Positions 12,789 through 22,434 of a stretch of DNA of 41,033 nt are shown here, in pieces. The DNA is from a virus, in IMG/VR virus record IMGVR_UViG_3300022924_000010, positions 1-41,033 of that record. One strand, written 5' to 3'. A program made the position numbers and the translations under genes. The notes under the pieces are model-generated. The model had not been told where the DNA came from and ran no database searches. It saw nothing but the letters and a program-made list of their open reading frames with translations. The first letter of the stretch is position 1. The number at the start of each line of letters is the position of its first letter.

Positions 12789-13775
12789 TTATGAATTATT
12801 AAATATTCTTAAAGGAGAAACATAGCCACCAATTGGCCTTGCGTATGGGTTGTCATTTGGACCCGGCATTAAAGGGGCATATGCAAAATCTACTCCATCC
12901 AATAATGGTAGTGTATTTGATCCAGACTGTATGATGTTTACAAGTAAAGTAGATGTAGGCATTCTTAACGACTGACCATAGATTAAAATATTAGATCCGC
13001 TACCAAAATCAATATCCAATGAAACTACTGCATTTGAAGCTGATGTATAATCTGTTTTCAACCCTGTTAAGTTCTGTATAATTACCCCAACATCATAGAT
13101 CACTACCGAGTTTGTACTGTCTGTTGAACCACCTGCACCAATCGCAGTAACCTTGTATGTCCCCGCATCTGTTGATCCAAAATTAGCGATTGTTAACGTA
13201 GATGTTGTTTCTCCTGAAATAGCAACTCCATTTTTATACCACTGATAACTGGTAGTATCACTTGCGGTAGCCGATAAGGTCATTGTATATCCTTCGACTA
13301 TTGTTAATGGGGTTGTTGGTTGTAAGCTAAATACTGGAGCTGGTGGTGTAGGTATTGGTGCAATGTAAGTGCCCATCGTATAAACCGTAATGTTCATCGA
13401 TGGTAATGCGCCAGGATCATTTGGGTTTAAAAAGCCTGTAATGTTGCTATTTGCAAAGTCATAATTGGCATTTATCTGTTCGCTAGATGAAGCGTAATCG
13501 ATACGCACTGGTAATAATATCCGTCCTGCGCTTAATGAAAATGGCAGATAAGCACCGCCAAAACCATCAAGTATCAAATCGTTTTCAGTAAATTGTTGGC
13601 CTAGTCCACCGCCAACAATAGCCATTACGGTTGCAAGATCCGGAATACTTTGTGGATCTGTAAAACTTCTTGCGCTATTATACCTTATTTCATCTTCTAC
13701 ACTTATAAAACCGCCTCCGATTGCCCTTAGTACGGTAATACGTATCAGATCATATATCGCTTCACGTATTGCCAT
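12789..13775 (-). CDS. Tail protein with an immunoglobulin-like domain (328 aa)
   Basis: Residues about 142-228 form an Ig-like domain of the phage type: FSLQPTTPLTIVEGYTMTL, SYQWYKNGVAISG with the typical Trp, then LTIANFGSTDAGTYKVTA with the D-x-G-x-Y tyrosine corner. Flanking parts are beta-rich and unassigned. Ig-like domains often decorate tail and capsid proteins and aid weak attachment to host glycans. It shares 1 base with the 546-residue tail protein's stop. No signal peptide is seen. Function as a distal tail or baseplate accessory is inferred. Confidence 0.75.
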   Translation of the reverse strand: MAIREAIYDLIRITVLRAIGGGFISVEDEIRYNSARSFTDPQSIPDLATVMAIVGGGLGQQFTENDLILDGFGGAYLPFSLSAGRILLPVRIDYASSSEQINANYDFANSNITGFLNPNDPGALPSMNITVYTMGTYIAPIPTPPAPVFSLQPTTPLTIVEGYTMTLSATASDTTSYQWYKNGVAISGETTSTLTIANFGSTDAGTYKVTAIGAGGSTDSTNSVVIYDVGVIIQNLTGLKTDYTSASNAVVSLDIDFGSGSNILIYGQSLRMPTSTLLVNIIQSGSNTLPLLDGVDFAYAPLMPGPNDNPYARPIGGYVSPLRIFNNS

Positions 13776-15415
13776 TAGTCAACCAATTTAAATATGTAAA
13801 GTGAAATAACTGATTTAGGTGTAACATCGAAAAGATCACCGTCTCCCATGTTATCTGTTTTCCCTAATGTTGCTGCACTTGCGCCTTTTCTTGCCTCATA
13901 AGCTAAATCTCCACCACCTGTTCCTGCCCTTGCAACCCTTGTGTTTGAAGCAACTGTATCACCCGGACTTGCGTTAACATCAGCACTCATCGTAAACAAG
14001 GCTTCAGCAGGTAACGCCGATCTAGGTATCAGCTTTTGGTTTGTGCCAATGATAGTTCCTAAAGTAGCGTAGTTTGAAATGATATCTGCTGTTTTAATCT
14101 GTTGGAAATAAGCATTATCAGCGTCTATAGTTCCATTAGTACCAAGAATACACCACTTAGTCCATTTTGTATTAGCCTTACCTAAACCAGTTGACATATC
14201 CCAGTTCAGTAGGAAATCGCCTGGACTTGGTTCAAGCCAATTTATGATAGCTCCAGCACCTAATTCTGTTGATGCACCTCCACCACCACTAATTGGAATC
14301 GGCAAAGCGTCAAGCTGTTTCCAGATTAACCAGATAGAAACATTATCTCCTGATTGAATACCCGAAATATAAACAGTTGTAGATGTAAGAAACAGCCAAT
14401 TTAACTGTAATGAGTTGGCCGTTTGGTTAAGTACAATAGTTCCAATTTCGCTACCGTTTGGCGTTGTTCCAAAATTAAGCGTAATTGGGTTGTTTGATAT
14501 TCGATAAATCGCAATCGCTTCGAGCAAAGAATTAAAGGTAAACAAACCTGTTACATTAAAATCTGCTCCCGAATTTAAATAAGGTGTAACCACTTGATTA
14601 GGTGTATAAGTCTGATTGGGTAAATTCCCTGCTGTTACAAATCTAAGAAAATTATTGGTAACGGGTTCTATATCTATCGAGCCACCAATAAAATTATTAT
14701 CGGTATTGTTTTCTACTTCAAATTCAGAATCCTGTATCGGTTGATAAGGCACTCCATCGATTGAAATCTGATCACATTGGGTAATTATGTTTACCTTATC
14801 AAGAAACTTATTTGGAACTCCCCATTTGTAGCCAATCTTCAAAGAGAATTGACGGTATGCAATAGAATTAAGTTGGGTTAGGTTTCGTATCTGATCATTG
14901 TAAACATCCCTATCGTTCTTTGGCTTATAATCGCCAATCCATCCCTCAACACGGTAATTAAATTCAAATCCTGTATCGAAAACAACTGAATAATCATTTG
15001 TAGAATTTTTGTAGGTAAATAAAACCGTATTAGGCCATTCATCGGCTACATCAATTGCTTCTGCTTCAAATTGATCCTGTTGGATTACGAACCTACCAAC
15101 ACCTAATGTAGTGAAAGGATATGATATCTCGTAAATTCCATATGTTGGATAGTCTGGAAGCGTAATTGCACTTAAAACCCATGGAACGGTATCGGCAATT
15201 GACTGATCTAGATTGTAGATAACCAGATCATTTACCGGTGCTTCTGCAATTAATTGAAGCTTAAGTGTGTCTGACAGTTGCCATTTTTGGAAGTAGCATT
15301 GTTTAGTCTGCCAATCCTCTAACTGCGCCCCTGCAAAATTACCGTCAAATCCATTGTTAATATTTGCTGTATCAACAAAGCATAACGGCAATAGCAATGC
15401 GGGTGTCATTATCAT
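13775..15415 (-). CDS. Distal tail or baseplate protein (546 aa)
   Basis: A large beta-rich protein, with WVLSAITLPDYPTYGIYEISYPF, an acid/aromatic middle part and a Gly/Ala-rich C-terminal region with GGGGAS. The order (tape measure, 671-aa protein, this one, Ig-like protein, fibres) suggests a role in the tail tip or baseplate hub. I recognise no specific family. The first 20 residues are hydrophobic (TPALLLPLCFVDTA) but lack the basic start of a signal peptide. Confidence 0.65.
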   Translation of the reverse strand: MIMTPALLLPLCFVDTANINNGFDGNFAGAQLEDWQTKQCYFQKWQLSDTLKLQLIAEAPVNDLVIYNLDQSIADTVPWVLSAITLPDYPTYGIYEISYPFTTLGVGRFVIQQDQFEAEAIDVADEWPNTVLFTYKNSTNDYSVVFDTGFEFNYRVEGWIGDYKPKNDRDVYNDQIRNLTQLNSIAYRQFSLKIGYKWGVPNKFLDKVNIITQCDQISIDGVPYQPIQDSEFEVENNTDNNFIGGSIDIEPVTNNFLRFVTAGNLPNQTYTPNQVVTPYLNSGADFNVTGLFTFNSLLEAIAIYRISNNPITLNFGTTPNGSEIGTIVLNQTANSLQLNWLFLTSTTVYISGIQSGDNVSIWLIWKQLDALPIPISGGGGASTELGAGAIINWLEPSPGDFLLNWDMSTGLGKANTKWTKWCILGTNGTIDADNAYFQQIKTADIISNYATLGTIIGTNQKLIPRSALPAEALFTMSADVNASPGDTVASNTRVARAGTGGGDLAYEARKGASAATLGKTDNMGDGDLFDVTPKSVISLYIFKLVD

Positions 15416-15435
15416 GTACGCAAGGTAAAGAAAAT

Positions 15436-15464
15436 ATTACAAAGGATAAAAAATATATTTTGTA
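15436..15464 (+). promoter_or_regulatory. Possible promoter for the PP-loop cargo gene
   Basis: The AT-rich 79-base gap holds the box TATATTTTG (15454-15462) about 33 bases before the ATG, a relaxed match to TAnnTTTG with one extra T. No clear upstream TTG is spaced correctly. It is the only candidate for driving a plus-strand gene inside a minus-strand operon. Confidence 0.3.
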
Positions 15465-15494
15465 GATTGCAGTTCATTTAAACTCAACTTAAAA

Positions 15495-16533
15495 ATGAAA
15501 CAGAAATATTTATGCTCCACGTCTGGAGGTGAAACATCGGCCACAATGGCAAAGCTGATTAAAGACAGAAATAATCTTAAGCCCGTATTAGTTTTTAATA
15601 GCAAAGGAAAACCTCTTTACACCAAGTATGTAAACGATGAAATGGAGGTTATATTTGTTTTCGCAAACATGTCAAGAGAGGATAACCGAACCTTAAAATT
15701 TGTTTACAACTTAAAAGTTTATTGGGGAATATCTTGCGTTTGGGTAGAGGCAAACGTGCAAGAGGGACGGGTCGGTACTAAACATAAATTAGTGACTTAT
15801 CAAACGTGCAAGAGGGACGGGTCGGTACTAAACATAAATTAGTGACTTATCAAACGTGCAAGAGGGACGGGTCGGTACTAAACATAAATTAGTGACTTAT
15901 CAAACGTGCAAGAGGGACGGGTCGGTTTTCGAGGGTATAATTTCAAAATACGGGATACCTAATAAAATTTATATCCATTGTACGAGAGAGGGTAAAAAAG
16001 CACCAATTGACAGTTTTGCTAAATCTATTGGGTGGGATGATTTTATAACAATAATAGGATATCGCGCCGATGAACCAAAAAGAGTAAATTTGATCAATGC
16101 TAAAAAATCTAAGCAATGGTATCCTTTATTTGAGTGGGGAATTGTAAAAGCAGATATTAAAAACTTCTGGTCTAAACAAAAATTCAAATTAGGGTTGTTA
16201 GAATTTGAGGGAAATTGCAGATTATGCTATAAAAAATCAAAACGAAAACTTTTAACCCAAATAATTACTGATCCAAATTCTGTTGAATGGATTAAGGAAA
16301 TGGAAAATAAGTACAGATTTTTTCAGAAAAAAGGTAGAGATATTTCTAGTTTTCCAAAAGAGGGAATAATGTTTTTTAGGGAAAATGAAAGCATTAACGA
16401 TTTGATAGAAGAAAGCAAAGAGCCTTTTGATAAATGGGTTGAACCTATAAAATCTACAATGAGTTTATTTGATATTGAATTAGATGAACAAGACGGATGC
16501 GAAGAAAGTTGTGAGCCATTCCAAATAGTTTAG
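15495..16533 (+). pseudogene. PAPS reductase-like PP-loop gene split by a tandem-repeat frameshift
   Basis: Two partial frames encode one PP-loop protein of the phosphoadenosine-phosphosulfate reductase family (COG0175-like, also called DndC-like). 15495-15842 holds the SGGETSATMAKLI PP-loop and FANMSREDNRTLKFV. 15856-16533 (GTG-initiated at best) holds KHKLVTYQTCKRDGSVFEGII, KYGIPNKIYIHCTRE and RADEPKRVNL. A 50-bp unit is repeated 3.5 times at 15751-15926. Removing two units (100 bp) restores one frame of 312 residues. The gene stands alone on the plus strand with its own terminator, so it is cargo. Related proteins act on sulfur or AMP chemistry or in DNA modification; the phage role is unknown. 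Confidence 0.85.
15751..15926. repeat. Tandem repeat, 3.5 copies of a 50-bp unit
   Basis: Copies at 15751-15800, 15801-15850 and 15851-15900 are identical, followed by the first 26 bases of the unit (15901-15926). The ancestral gene probably had 1.5 copies, giving two 26-bp repeats read in different frames (ANVQEGRVG and QTCKRDGSV) around 24 bases. Any copy number from 2.5 upward hits an in-frame TAG in the second unit. Confidence 0.95.
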
Positions 16534-16554
16534 TTGAGTTTACTATTCTGGATT

Positions 16555-16590
16555 AAAGCCGATACATATTAATTTATGGTCGGCTTTTTT
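16555..16590 (+). terminator. Rho-independent terminator of the PP-loop cargo gene
   Basis: Stem AAAGCCGA (16555-16562) / TCGGCTTT (16580-16587), 17-base loop, followed by T-run. It lies 22 bases after the PP-loop gene stop and converges with the end of the 671-residue tail gene at 16589. Confidence 0.88.
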
Positions 16591-18604
16591 ACGGCAATAA
16601 ACTAAAATCAGTTGCCAACAATTTCAAAGTCTGTTCTGTATTTCCCGCCAAATCAACTGGTAATTCCAAAATATAACCGCTTGCAATCGTTCCATTGTAT
16701 TCAAATGTTACGTAACCGAATGGATTGCTATCTATCAACTGCATTGCGTTTCGTGGTAGTTTGCAGGTAATATTGAAAATGTAAGGTTGAAAATATTTAC
16801 CAGTTAAATCAGAAACACGTATCGGTTTATCCTCATCTACAACCTGACCATTATTGACAACTACTATATTTGCGTTCTTTTCTGCGCTTCCAAATTCAAT
16901 GAAGCGGGGATTTAACCTGTCCAATATCGAACGGAAAAAGCCTGAATGGTTTAATAGATTATGCTTAGGAGAAAGTAAAAGGTTGTATGCAGACAACGGA
17001 AAAGTTAACCCCGTAACGCCTGATAACTGAATTCCCAATATTGGCGTAAAATTACCATCTCCATTAATCGGGTTGCAATCGATCATAAACGTATCGTTAT
17101 CACTTTTATTATCTGAAGTAGCTGTTTTACTGATATTGAATTGAACCCTTAGCTGCTCGATGCCGTATTGATCGGCACGAACCGGACTAACCATATTGAT
17201 CTCTTTCTGTAAGGCCGTAATTGGTAAACCCCAAACCTGTCCGCTATTGTATTCCTCACGGCCATCATAAGCATCCGTATTACCATCATCATACCCAATC
17301 TTCAATGAATTGCCCAAAAGTTCTTCAGCATTATCTTGAGAAAAGTCTTTTATACTTCCAACATCCATAATCTGGATATTTCGGAAAAAAGAATAGGTTT
17401 CTTCTAATTTGAATTTACCGCTATCAGTACCCAATCCAACATCGTTTATCGCGTAGAAACATTGGTATAAATCCTTCAATGAAATCTTAATCTTTGCATC
17501 AGCTATTTCACGGACTGCAGAACCAGATGTAAAAATTAGGTCTTTACGGATTGTCTTTAAAAATACGCTATCGAATACGGTTGATGGGCTAACCCTTGTC
17601 AATGCACGCCTCATCAGATCAAATGATCGTATACCTTTACAGTTGGACGGATCGCTAACGCTTGCGTAGCTAACCCTAACTTCTCCCTCTGAAACACTTA
17701 GATAGGGAATACTGGGCGATTGATCTGACCTTGAATAGATATAAAGTCCTTCGCCCTGTTTCATCGCGTATGTAAAATCGAATGATACATCAAATATTAA
17801 TGGCGTTGTAGTTTGGCTTGTACCTACAAATAATTGTTTAACAGGATTATATCCTACGCCTAAAGTTGAGCAAATTAAAAGTTCGCAAATACGGCTAAAG
17901 CCCACAAGTCTTGGGTATATAAATCCCTGCATTCTGCCTCTAATCCTTACTGTTTGTCCCCCCACCCTATCACATCTAACGAAATAATCACCTCCAAAGT
18001 TATCTGTATCAGCAGCATTTCTCTGAGCTGTATTTACAGCAGAAAGAAAACCAGATCCAAAACCGTTTGTAGTTAAGTCTGTACCAATTACGAAACGCTT
18101 TGCACTGTTGAGTGAAGTTGTGTCTACATATTTTGTTATCCAGATACTTTCCTCTTTAAACTGAACGCCTGGCAATACGATATTTACAACATCAGGTCCA
18201 ACCAGATCAAATTCATATACAATACCCTCTTTAGCCTTTATATCTTTGCCTATGCCAGTTTCCAAAAGCATGATGTTTACTGCTTTGCCAACCGGATTAT
18301 ATTTACTAAAGTCAAGGTCTGATCTGAATATGGTTTCGTAGTCCCATAATGATTTACGCTGTTCAACCTCTAACCTTACGCCTGCTTCGATGCCATATTT
18401 ATCAAATGCAATCTTTAGTATCTGCGCTCCATCCTTAACGAACTGTAACGGCAAACTAAGCGATCTGATAATCCCGAAATAGGCCATATCCCTTTGGAAC
18501 TTTCCTATAGTTTCCTTATCCCATCCAACTGGAGCAAATACAAGTTCTGTCCGTACATTGTCGAGTGTTAGGTAATACCGAAACTTATTGCCCATTAAAT
18601 TCAT
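16589..18604 (-). CDS. Tail protein downstream of the tape measure (671 aa)
   Basis: A large protein with no recognisable motif, predicted mixed alpha/beta with little low-complexity sequence. It follows the tape measure gene and shares one base with its stop, a position usually taken by distal tail or baseplate hub proteins in siphophages. Fragments such as YYLTLDNVRTELVFAPVGWD, IAYDKYGIEAGVR-like text and a C-terminal beta domain are the only landmarks. Assignment is by gene order. Confidence 0.65.
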   Translation of the reverse strand: MNLMGNKFRYYLTLDNVRTELVFAPVGWDKETIGKFQRDMAYFGIIRSLSLPLQFVKDGAQILKIAFDKYGIEAGVRLEVEQRKSLWDYETIFRSDLDFSKYNPVGKAVNIMLLETGIGKDIKAKEGIVYEFDLVGPDVVNIVLPGVQFKEESIWITKYVDTTSLNSAKRFVIGTDLTTNGFGSGFLSAVNTAQRNAADTDNFGGDYFVRCDRVGGQTVRIRGRMQGFIYPRLVGFSRICELLICSTLGVGYNPVKQLFVGTSQTTTPLIFDVSFDFTYAMKQGEGLYIYSRSDQSPSIPYLSVSEGEVRVSYASVSDPSNCKGIRSFDLMRRALTRVSPSTVFDSVFLKTIRKDLIFTSGSAVREIADAKIKISLKDLYQCFYAINDVGLGTDSGKFKLEETYSFFRNIQIMDVGSIKDFSQDNAEELLGNSLKIGYDDGNTDAYDGREEYNSGQVWGLPITALQKEINMVSPVRADQYGIEQLRVQFNISKTATSDNKSDNDTFMIDCNPINGDGNFTPILGIQLSGVTGLTFPLSAYNLLLSPKHNLLNHSGFFRSILDRLNPRFIEFGSAEKNANIVVVNNGQVVDEDKPIRVSDLTGKYFQPYIFNITCKLPRNAMQLIDSNPFGYVTFEYNGTIASGYILELPVDLAGNTEQTLKLLATDFSLLP

Positions 18605-21603
18605 TAGTTCCTTTTAAATAGTCTGTCTGTATAATTGTTTATTTTACTCATTCTTGCGGTTGTAGACCTAAATCCTCTTTCGGTAACTATTGTTGACTGC
18701 ATTTTAATTTTTTGAACAGCCTTTACTTGTTGTTTTGAGCTATTTCTAATATCATCACGTAAACCTTGCAAATCCCAACTGTTACCAGCAACATCGTGCC
18801 TATCTGGTTTAGCCAATAATCGTTTTGTTTCTGGAGCAGATATAAACTTTGTACCCTTCCTAACAAATCCAATCTCTGGATTATCTTTTGTTAATGATGT
18901 TCTGCCATCAGGATCAATCCTTAATTCCTGTCCGTGACCATATTCCGCATAACCATCTTTAGCCATCGTACCGCCTTTCGCAAATTTAGGTATTGGTTGA
19001 GCTAAAACGGTAGCTGCCTGAATTGCACCCAAAGCAATGATTCCTGGGATTACAAAAGCCCCCAATACTCCTGTTTGAGCCAATGCCTTACTGATAGCAA
19101 CGGCAGTATTAATTGCAATCTGGCCCAATGCGAATACTTTATCCGCAACCGCTTGTTTGCGTTTCTGTTCACGGATACGGGCATCAATAGCCAATTGAGC
19201 CTGTTCGCCCTGTGCCTGAATAATAGCGGTCTGATCCGCTTTTTCTTTTTCGGACAACATGCTTTCCGCAACATTCTCTAGCTGTAAGTCAGTTGCAGAT
19301 TGCCTAGCTTCCTTTTCTTTTTCGAGGTTGGCAATATTTGTATCGAAAATCTGTGACGTTAATCCACGTGTAAAATCGAATACTCCCAAAGCAACCTCTT
19401 TAATGGCTTCTGCATTCTGTTTTTCGGCTTCTAAACGTTTTTTATTGCTCGCATCGATGCCCTGTAGTTCAGTATCTTTTGCCTTTAAAATCAGTGCTGA
19501 CAAATCAGCTTGCTCTTTAGTAACATCTGCACCTTGCGCCTTTCTTACCTCAATAAGCTTTTGAGCCTGTTTAATCTGCTCATCTAATTCTTTAAGATTG
19601 TATTTACGGGTAATTTCAAGTCTGGCTAAATCTAATGCTTCCTGTGCCTTTTCAGAGTAATCGCCTTTTTTCTGATAGTTATTGATTAAAGCTGTTATCT
19701 CTTCATTACGCTGTTTTTCGATAACATTTAAAGTCTGTTGACCCTGAATTAAACGGATTCGCTCAGATTCACTAGCTTCGAAAAGAAGTATTTTTATAGT
19801 TTCTTCGCTTGATTTTTTGTTGGCCGTATCTTTTTTATTATTGTAATCGGCATCTACCTTTAGTTTCTCATCAGCAGTTAATTTTTTGCCCTTAATTTCC
19901 TTTTGTTGCTCTAGTCTTGCAATCTCATTTGATACATTGGTAAAGTTTCTAAGTGCATCTAGCCTTGTTTGTTGGCTGAAATTCTCATTTTTAAACTGAT
20001 CCTCGTAAACCTTTTGGATATCCTTATTGGCATCAATCTGAATTTGTATCAGAGCAGCAGCATCTTTACGCGCCTGAATTGCGGGATCAACACCTTTTTT
20101 CTTTTTTTCTTCCTTAACATCCACCAACCCATTAAACCCATACTTTTTAGCTATATCAGCAGCCTGTTGTTGGAATTTACGGGCAATAGCCAACTGCTTT
20201 TCTTGCGACTGTTGACCATCTTTAATTCTCTGCTCATTTTCACGCTTTAAATCTTTGGTTAAAATCTTTCTTACAGCTTCGCCCTCTTTATCTCCTTTTA
20301 TTACAAAGTCGGTTTGTTGCCTAATTAAACGCTGTTCATCTTCCTGCGCCTGTTGCGCTGCTTTTACAGCTTCCTGTGCTGCGTTACTTAGTGATAATTG
20401 AGCAGCAGCCTTTAGTAACGTAAATTGTATATAGGCATCTGCATTCTTATTCAGTGCGATTTCGGCTGCATCCAATGATTTAACTTTGCCGGTTGTTTGT
20501 CCTATGGTTTCGTTATACTGCTTAAGCACAACTTCTTTATCTATAAATCCTTTTCTAGCTAGGTCAATATTTATGCGTAGTTCGTTTACGTTTTTAACGG
20601 CATCGGCATAAGCACCGCCCTCTAATGATTTATTTAGATTTTCTTGCGTTGCCTGTGCCTGATTTGTTTTTTTGCTGAATAGATCTAAACCTTCTACTAA
20701 TTTGGCAATACCTTCGTAAGCGACACCAAACAAACCAGCAATACCAATTCCAGGCAAGATCATTGCAAGCGTTCTTAAACCACTAAAAGCCCTTGTAAAG
20801 GCATTTCCGTAGTTACCAACATTTCTTTGTGATTTTCCTAAATTCTTTTCAAGTGTTAAAACCTGATCATTTAACTGAGGAATTGTTTTACTTAACCTTT
20901 GACCGAATGGACTTGCTCTTTCTTCTACCGTTAAAAGTGAATAAGTTTTTTGCAACCTAGCTAAAGCCAATTGACGCTGTTCCAAACTTCCTTTAACCGC
21001 ATTTCCCTCTTTGGCTTGGGCAACTAGGTTTAATCGATCAATCTTAGCTAACTGATTGGCTTTTTCCTGCTCTAGGTTTGATAGCTTTTTTGCCTTTGTC
21101 GTTTGTTCGGTAACAACATTAGTTCTGCCTCTTGCGGTAGCTTCATTTGCCTGTGCCCCTGTAATCTGTGTGCTGTTGGCTAATTCTTGGGCTGATATTT
21201 CTGCTTCTTTCTGCGCTCTAGCTACCTCAACCGATTCAATCTGTTTGATACGGGCAATCTTGGCATTGTCTTTAGCAATCTGTTGCGCTTCAATAGCATC
21301 TTTTTTTGCCTGTCTTGCAGTTTCAGCATTGGCATCCTTTACCCTTTGTGCTTCTATTTTTTCCTCAATCTGTTGGGTACGCAAAAGGGACTGCTTCAAT
21401 TTTTCTTGGGCAATAGCAGCAGCATCGGCACTTTTGGAAAAATCTCCCATGCCTTTTGACTTGGCCATTACATCATTTAAGGCTTTATAACCTACGATGT
21501 TATCCTGCAAAACCAAATAAGCCTTTTCAAGCTCTTCACGTGTTTTGATTACGCTATCGATCCCGACTTTGGAAACAATCTCTTTAACGTCAACTCCTGC
21601 CAT
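18604..21603 (-). CDS. Tape measure protein (999 aa)
   Basis: The longest gene. Residues about 60-250 and 430-770 are strongly helical and rich in Ala, Gln, Lys, Glu (long coiled coil). A hydrophobic pair lies at about 270-300 (LRTLAMILPGIGIAGLFGVAYEGI) and another at about 855-900 (VLGAFVIPGIIALGAI). This is the composition and layout of siphophage tape measure proteins, which fix tail length and enter the cell with DNA. At roughly 1.5 Å per residue it would correspond to a tail of about 150 nm, an estimate only. The ATG shares a base with the preceding chaperone-like gene's stop. Confidence 0.88.
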   Translation of the reverse strand: MAGVDVKEIVSKVGIDSVIKTREELEKAYLVLQDNIVGYKALNDVMAKSKGMGDFSKSADAAAIAQEKLKQSLLRTQQIEEKIEAQRVKDANAETARQAKKDAIEAQQIAKDNAKIARIKQIESVEVARAQKEAEISAQELANSTQITGAQANEATARGRTNVVTEQTTKAKKLSNLEQEKANQLAKIDRLNLVAQAKEGNAVKGSLEQRQLALARLQKTYSLLTVEERASPFGQRLSKTIPQLNDQVLTLEKNLGKSQRNVGNYGNAFTRAFSGLRTLAMILPGIGIAGLFGVAYEGIAKLVEGLDLFSKKTNQAQATQENLNKSLEGGAYADAVKNVNELRINIDLARKGFIDKEVVLKQYNETIGQTTGKVKSLDAAEIALNKNADAYIQFTLLKAAAQLSLSNAAQEAVKAAQQAQEDEQRLIRQQTDFVIKGDKEGEAVRKILTKDLKRENEQRIKDGQQSQEKQLAIARKFQQQAADIAKKYGFNGLVDVKEEKKKKGVDPAIQARKDAAALIQIQIDANKDIQKVYEDQFKNENFSQQTRLDALRNFTNVSNEIARLEQQKEIKGKKLTADEKLKVDADYNNKKDTANKKSSEETIKILLFEASESERIRLIQGQQTLNVIEKQRNEEITALINNYQKKGDYSEKAQEALDLARLEITRKYNLKELDEQIKQAQKLIEVRKAQGADVTKEQADLSALILKAKDTELQGIDASNKKRLEAEKQNAEAIKEVALGVFDFTRGLTSQIFDTNIANLEKEKEARQSATDLQLENVAESMLSEKEKADQTAIIQAQGEQAQLAIDARIREQKRKQAVADKVFALGQIAINTAVAISKALAQTGVLGAFVIPGIIALGAIQAATVLAQPIPKFAKGGTMAKDGYAEYGHGQELRIDPDGRTSLTKDNPEIGFVRKGTKFISAPETKRLLAKPDRHDVAGNSWDLQGLRDDIRNSSKQQVKAVQKIKMQSTIVTERGFRSTTARMSKINNYTDRLFKRN

Positions 21604-22199
21604 TATACTTTTTGTTTAAGGGTTTTCTTTAGTGCAATATACTCCATGGTGGATATTTTACGGCTGTCAAACTGGAAATGTTCCCGCATTATTGCGAGTT
21701 CTTCCATATAATCCATTTCGGTTGCCTTTGCCTGTTCGACCTTGGCAATCGATTGGTATTCCTGCAAAACGGTTTCATATTGGATAACGTACGACTTCGC
21801 TTTGTTGGCCGTGGTTACCAAGTCTTGAGCAATAGTTTCATTGGTAAACGGTAGAAATACACCAGCCAACTTTTTTAACGTGTCTATGGTAATCTTAAAT
21901 GGAGTAACATCTTCAACCCTGCTCAATAGGTTGATACATTCTTGAATTAGGTTAATTTTATTCCTTAAGACCTGTATTTCTTTGATCAGTTCGAAAATAT
22001 GCGTCCCCTGTTGGTCTTGGCTTAATTCGGTGTACTCCATGAATATATCATCCCAAACCGCCTGCAAATCGGGTTTTAATCGCCATCCATCTTTATCTGA
22101 AAGCAATTGGTTCAAATCATCTTTAGTCAAGCACTTGATGAAGTTTAGCAATGGTAGTTCAGAACAGTTTGCGTATGTTTTACGGTAAAGGATATTCAT
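21603..22199 (-). CDS. Tail assembly chaperone-like protein (198 aa)
   Basis: A mostly helical 198-residue protein immediately before the tape measure gene, the usual place for tail assembly chaperones. The blocks CSELPLLNFIKCLTKDDLNQLL and AVWDDIFMEYTELSQDQ look like the N-terminal domain found at this position in Bacteroidetes phages. I find no obvious slippery sequence that would make the G/GT frameshift product. Assignment is by position and size. Confidence 0.55.
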   Translation of the reverse strand: MNILYRKTYANCSELPLLNFIKCLTKDDLNQLLSDKDGWRLKPDLQAVWDDIFMEYTELSQDQQGTHIFELIKEIQVLRNKINLIQECINLLSRVEDVTPFKITIDTLKKLAGVFLPFTNETIAQDLVTTANKAKSYVIQYETVLQEYQSIAKVEQAKATEMDYMEELAIMREHFQFDSRKISTMEYIALKKTLKQKV

Positions 22200-22387
22200 A
22201 TTTCGCCTGTAATTTTAATTGGGAAACCATATTCGTTTGATGGAAAATTAGATTCAATCCATACCATAGCAGACAACAATAATTCACAAATCATATTTCT
22301 ACCATCTAATTCTTGCGTATTTTCATTCCAATAACAAGGTACACCATAAAATGTGGCGTAATGGGTGTATCTGCTTTTATCAATCAT
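22196..22387 (-). CDS. Small tail-region protein (63 aa)
   Basis: A 63-residue protein with KSRYTHYATFYGVPCYWNENT, WIESNFPSNEYGFPIKI. Its stop overlaps the next ATG (ATGA). The ATG at 22387 is preferred over an upstream in-frame Met at 22417, because the promoter-like box lies at 22407-22414 between them. Function is unknown; it is at the head of the tape-measure transcript. Confidence 0.6.
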   Translation of the reverse strand: MIDKSRYTHYATFYGVPCYWNENTQELDGRNMICELLLSAMVWIESNFPSNEYGFPIKITGEI

Positions 22388-22406
22388 AGCGAAAATGTTA
22401 CATCGG

Positions 22407-22414
22407 TAAATATA
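22407..22414 (-). promoter_or_regulatory. Divergent -7 box, minus strand
   Basis: TATATTTA on the minus strand, 19 bases before the ATG at 22387. It forms one arm of a perfect 10-bp inverted repeat (22408-22417 with 22432-22441) whose other arm is the plus-strand -7 box, so both promoters are arranged back to back. Confidence 0.45.
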
Positions 22415-22434
22415 CAATTTTTCAAATGTAGTTG

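Noticed and set aside
21056-21490. Plus-strand ORF of 144 codons inside the tape measure gene
   Set aside because: Cys/Ser/Ala-rich antisense of coiled-coil codons; typical shadow of a low-complexity helical gene.
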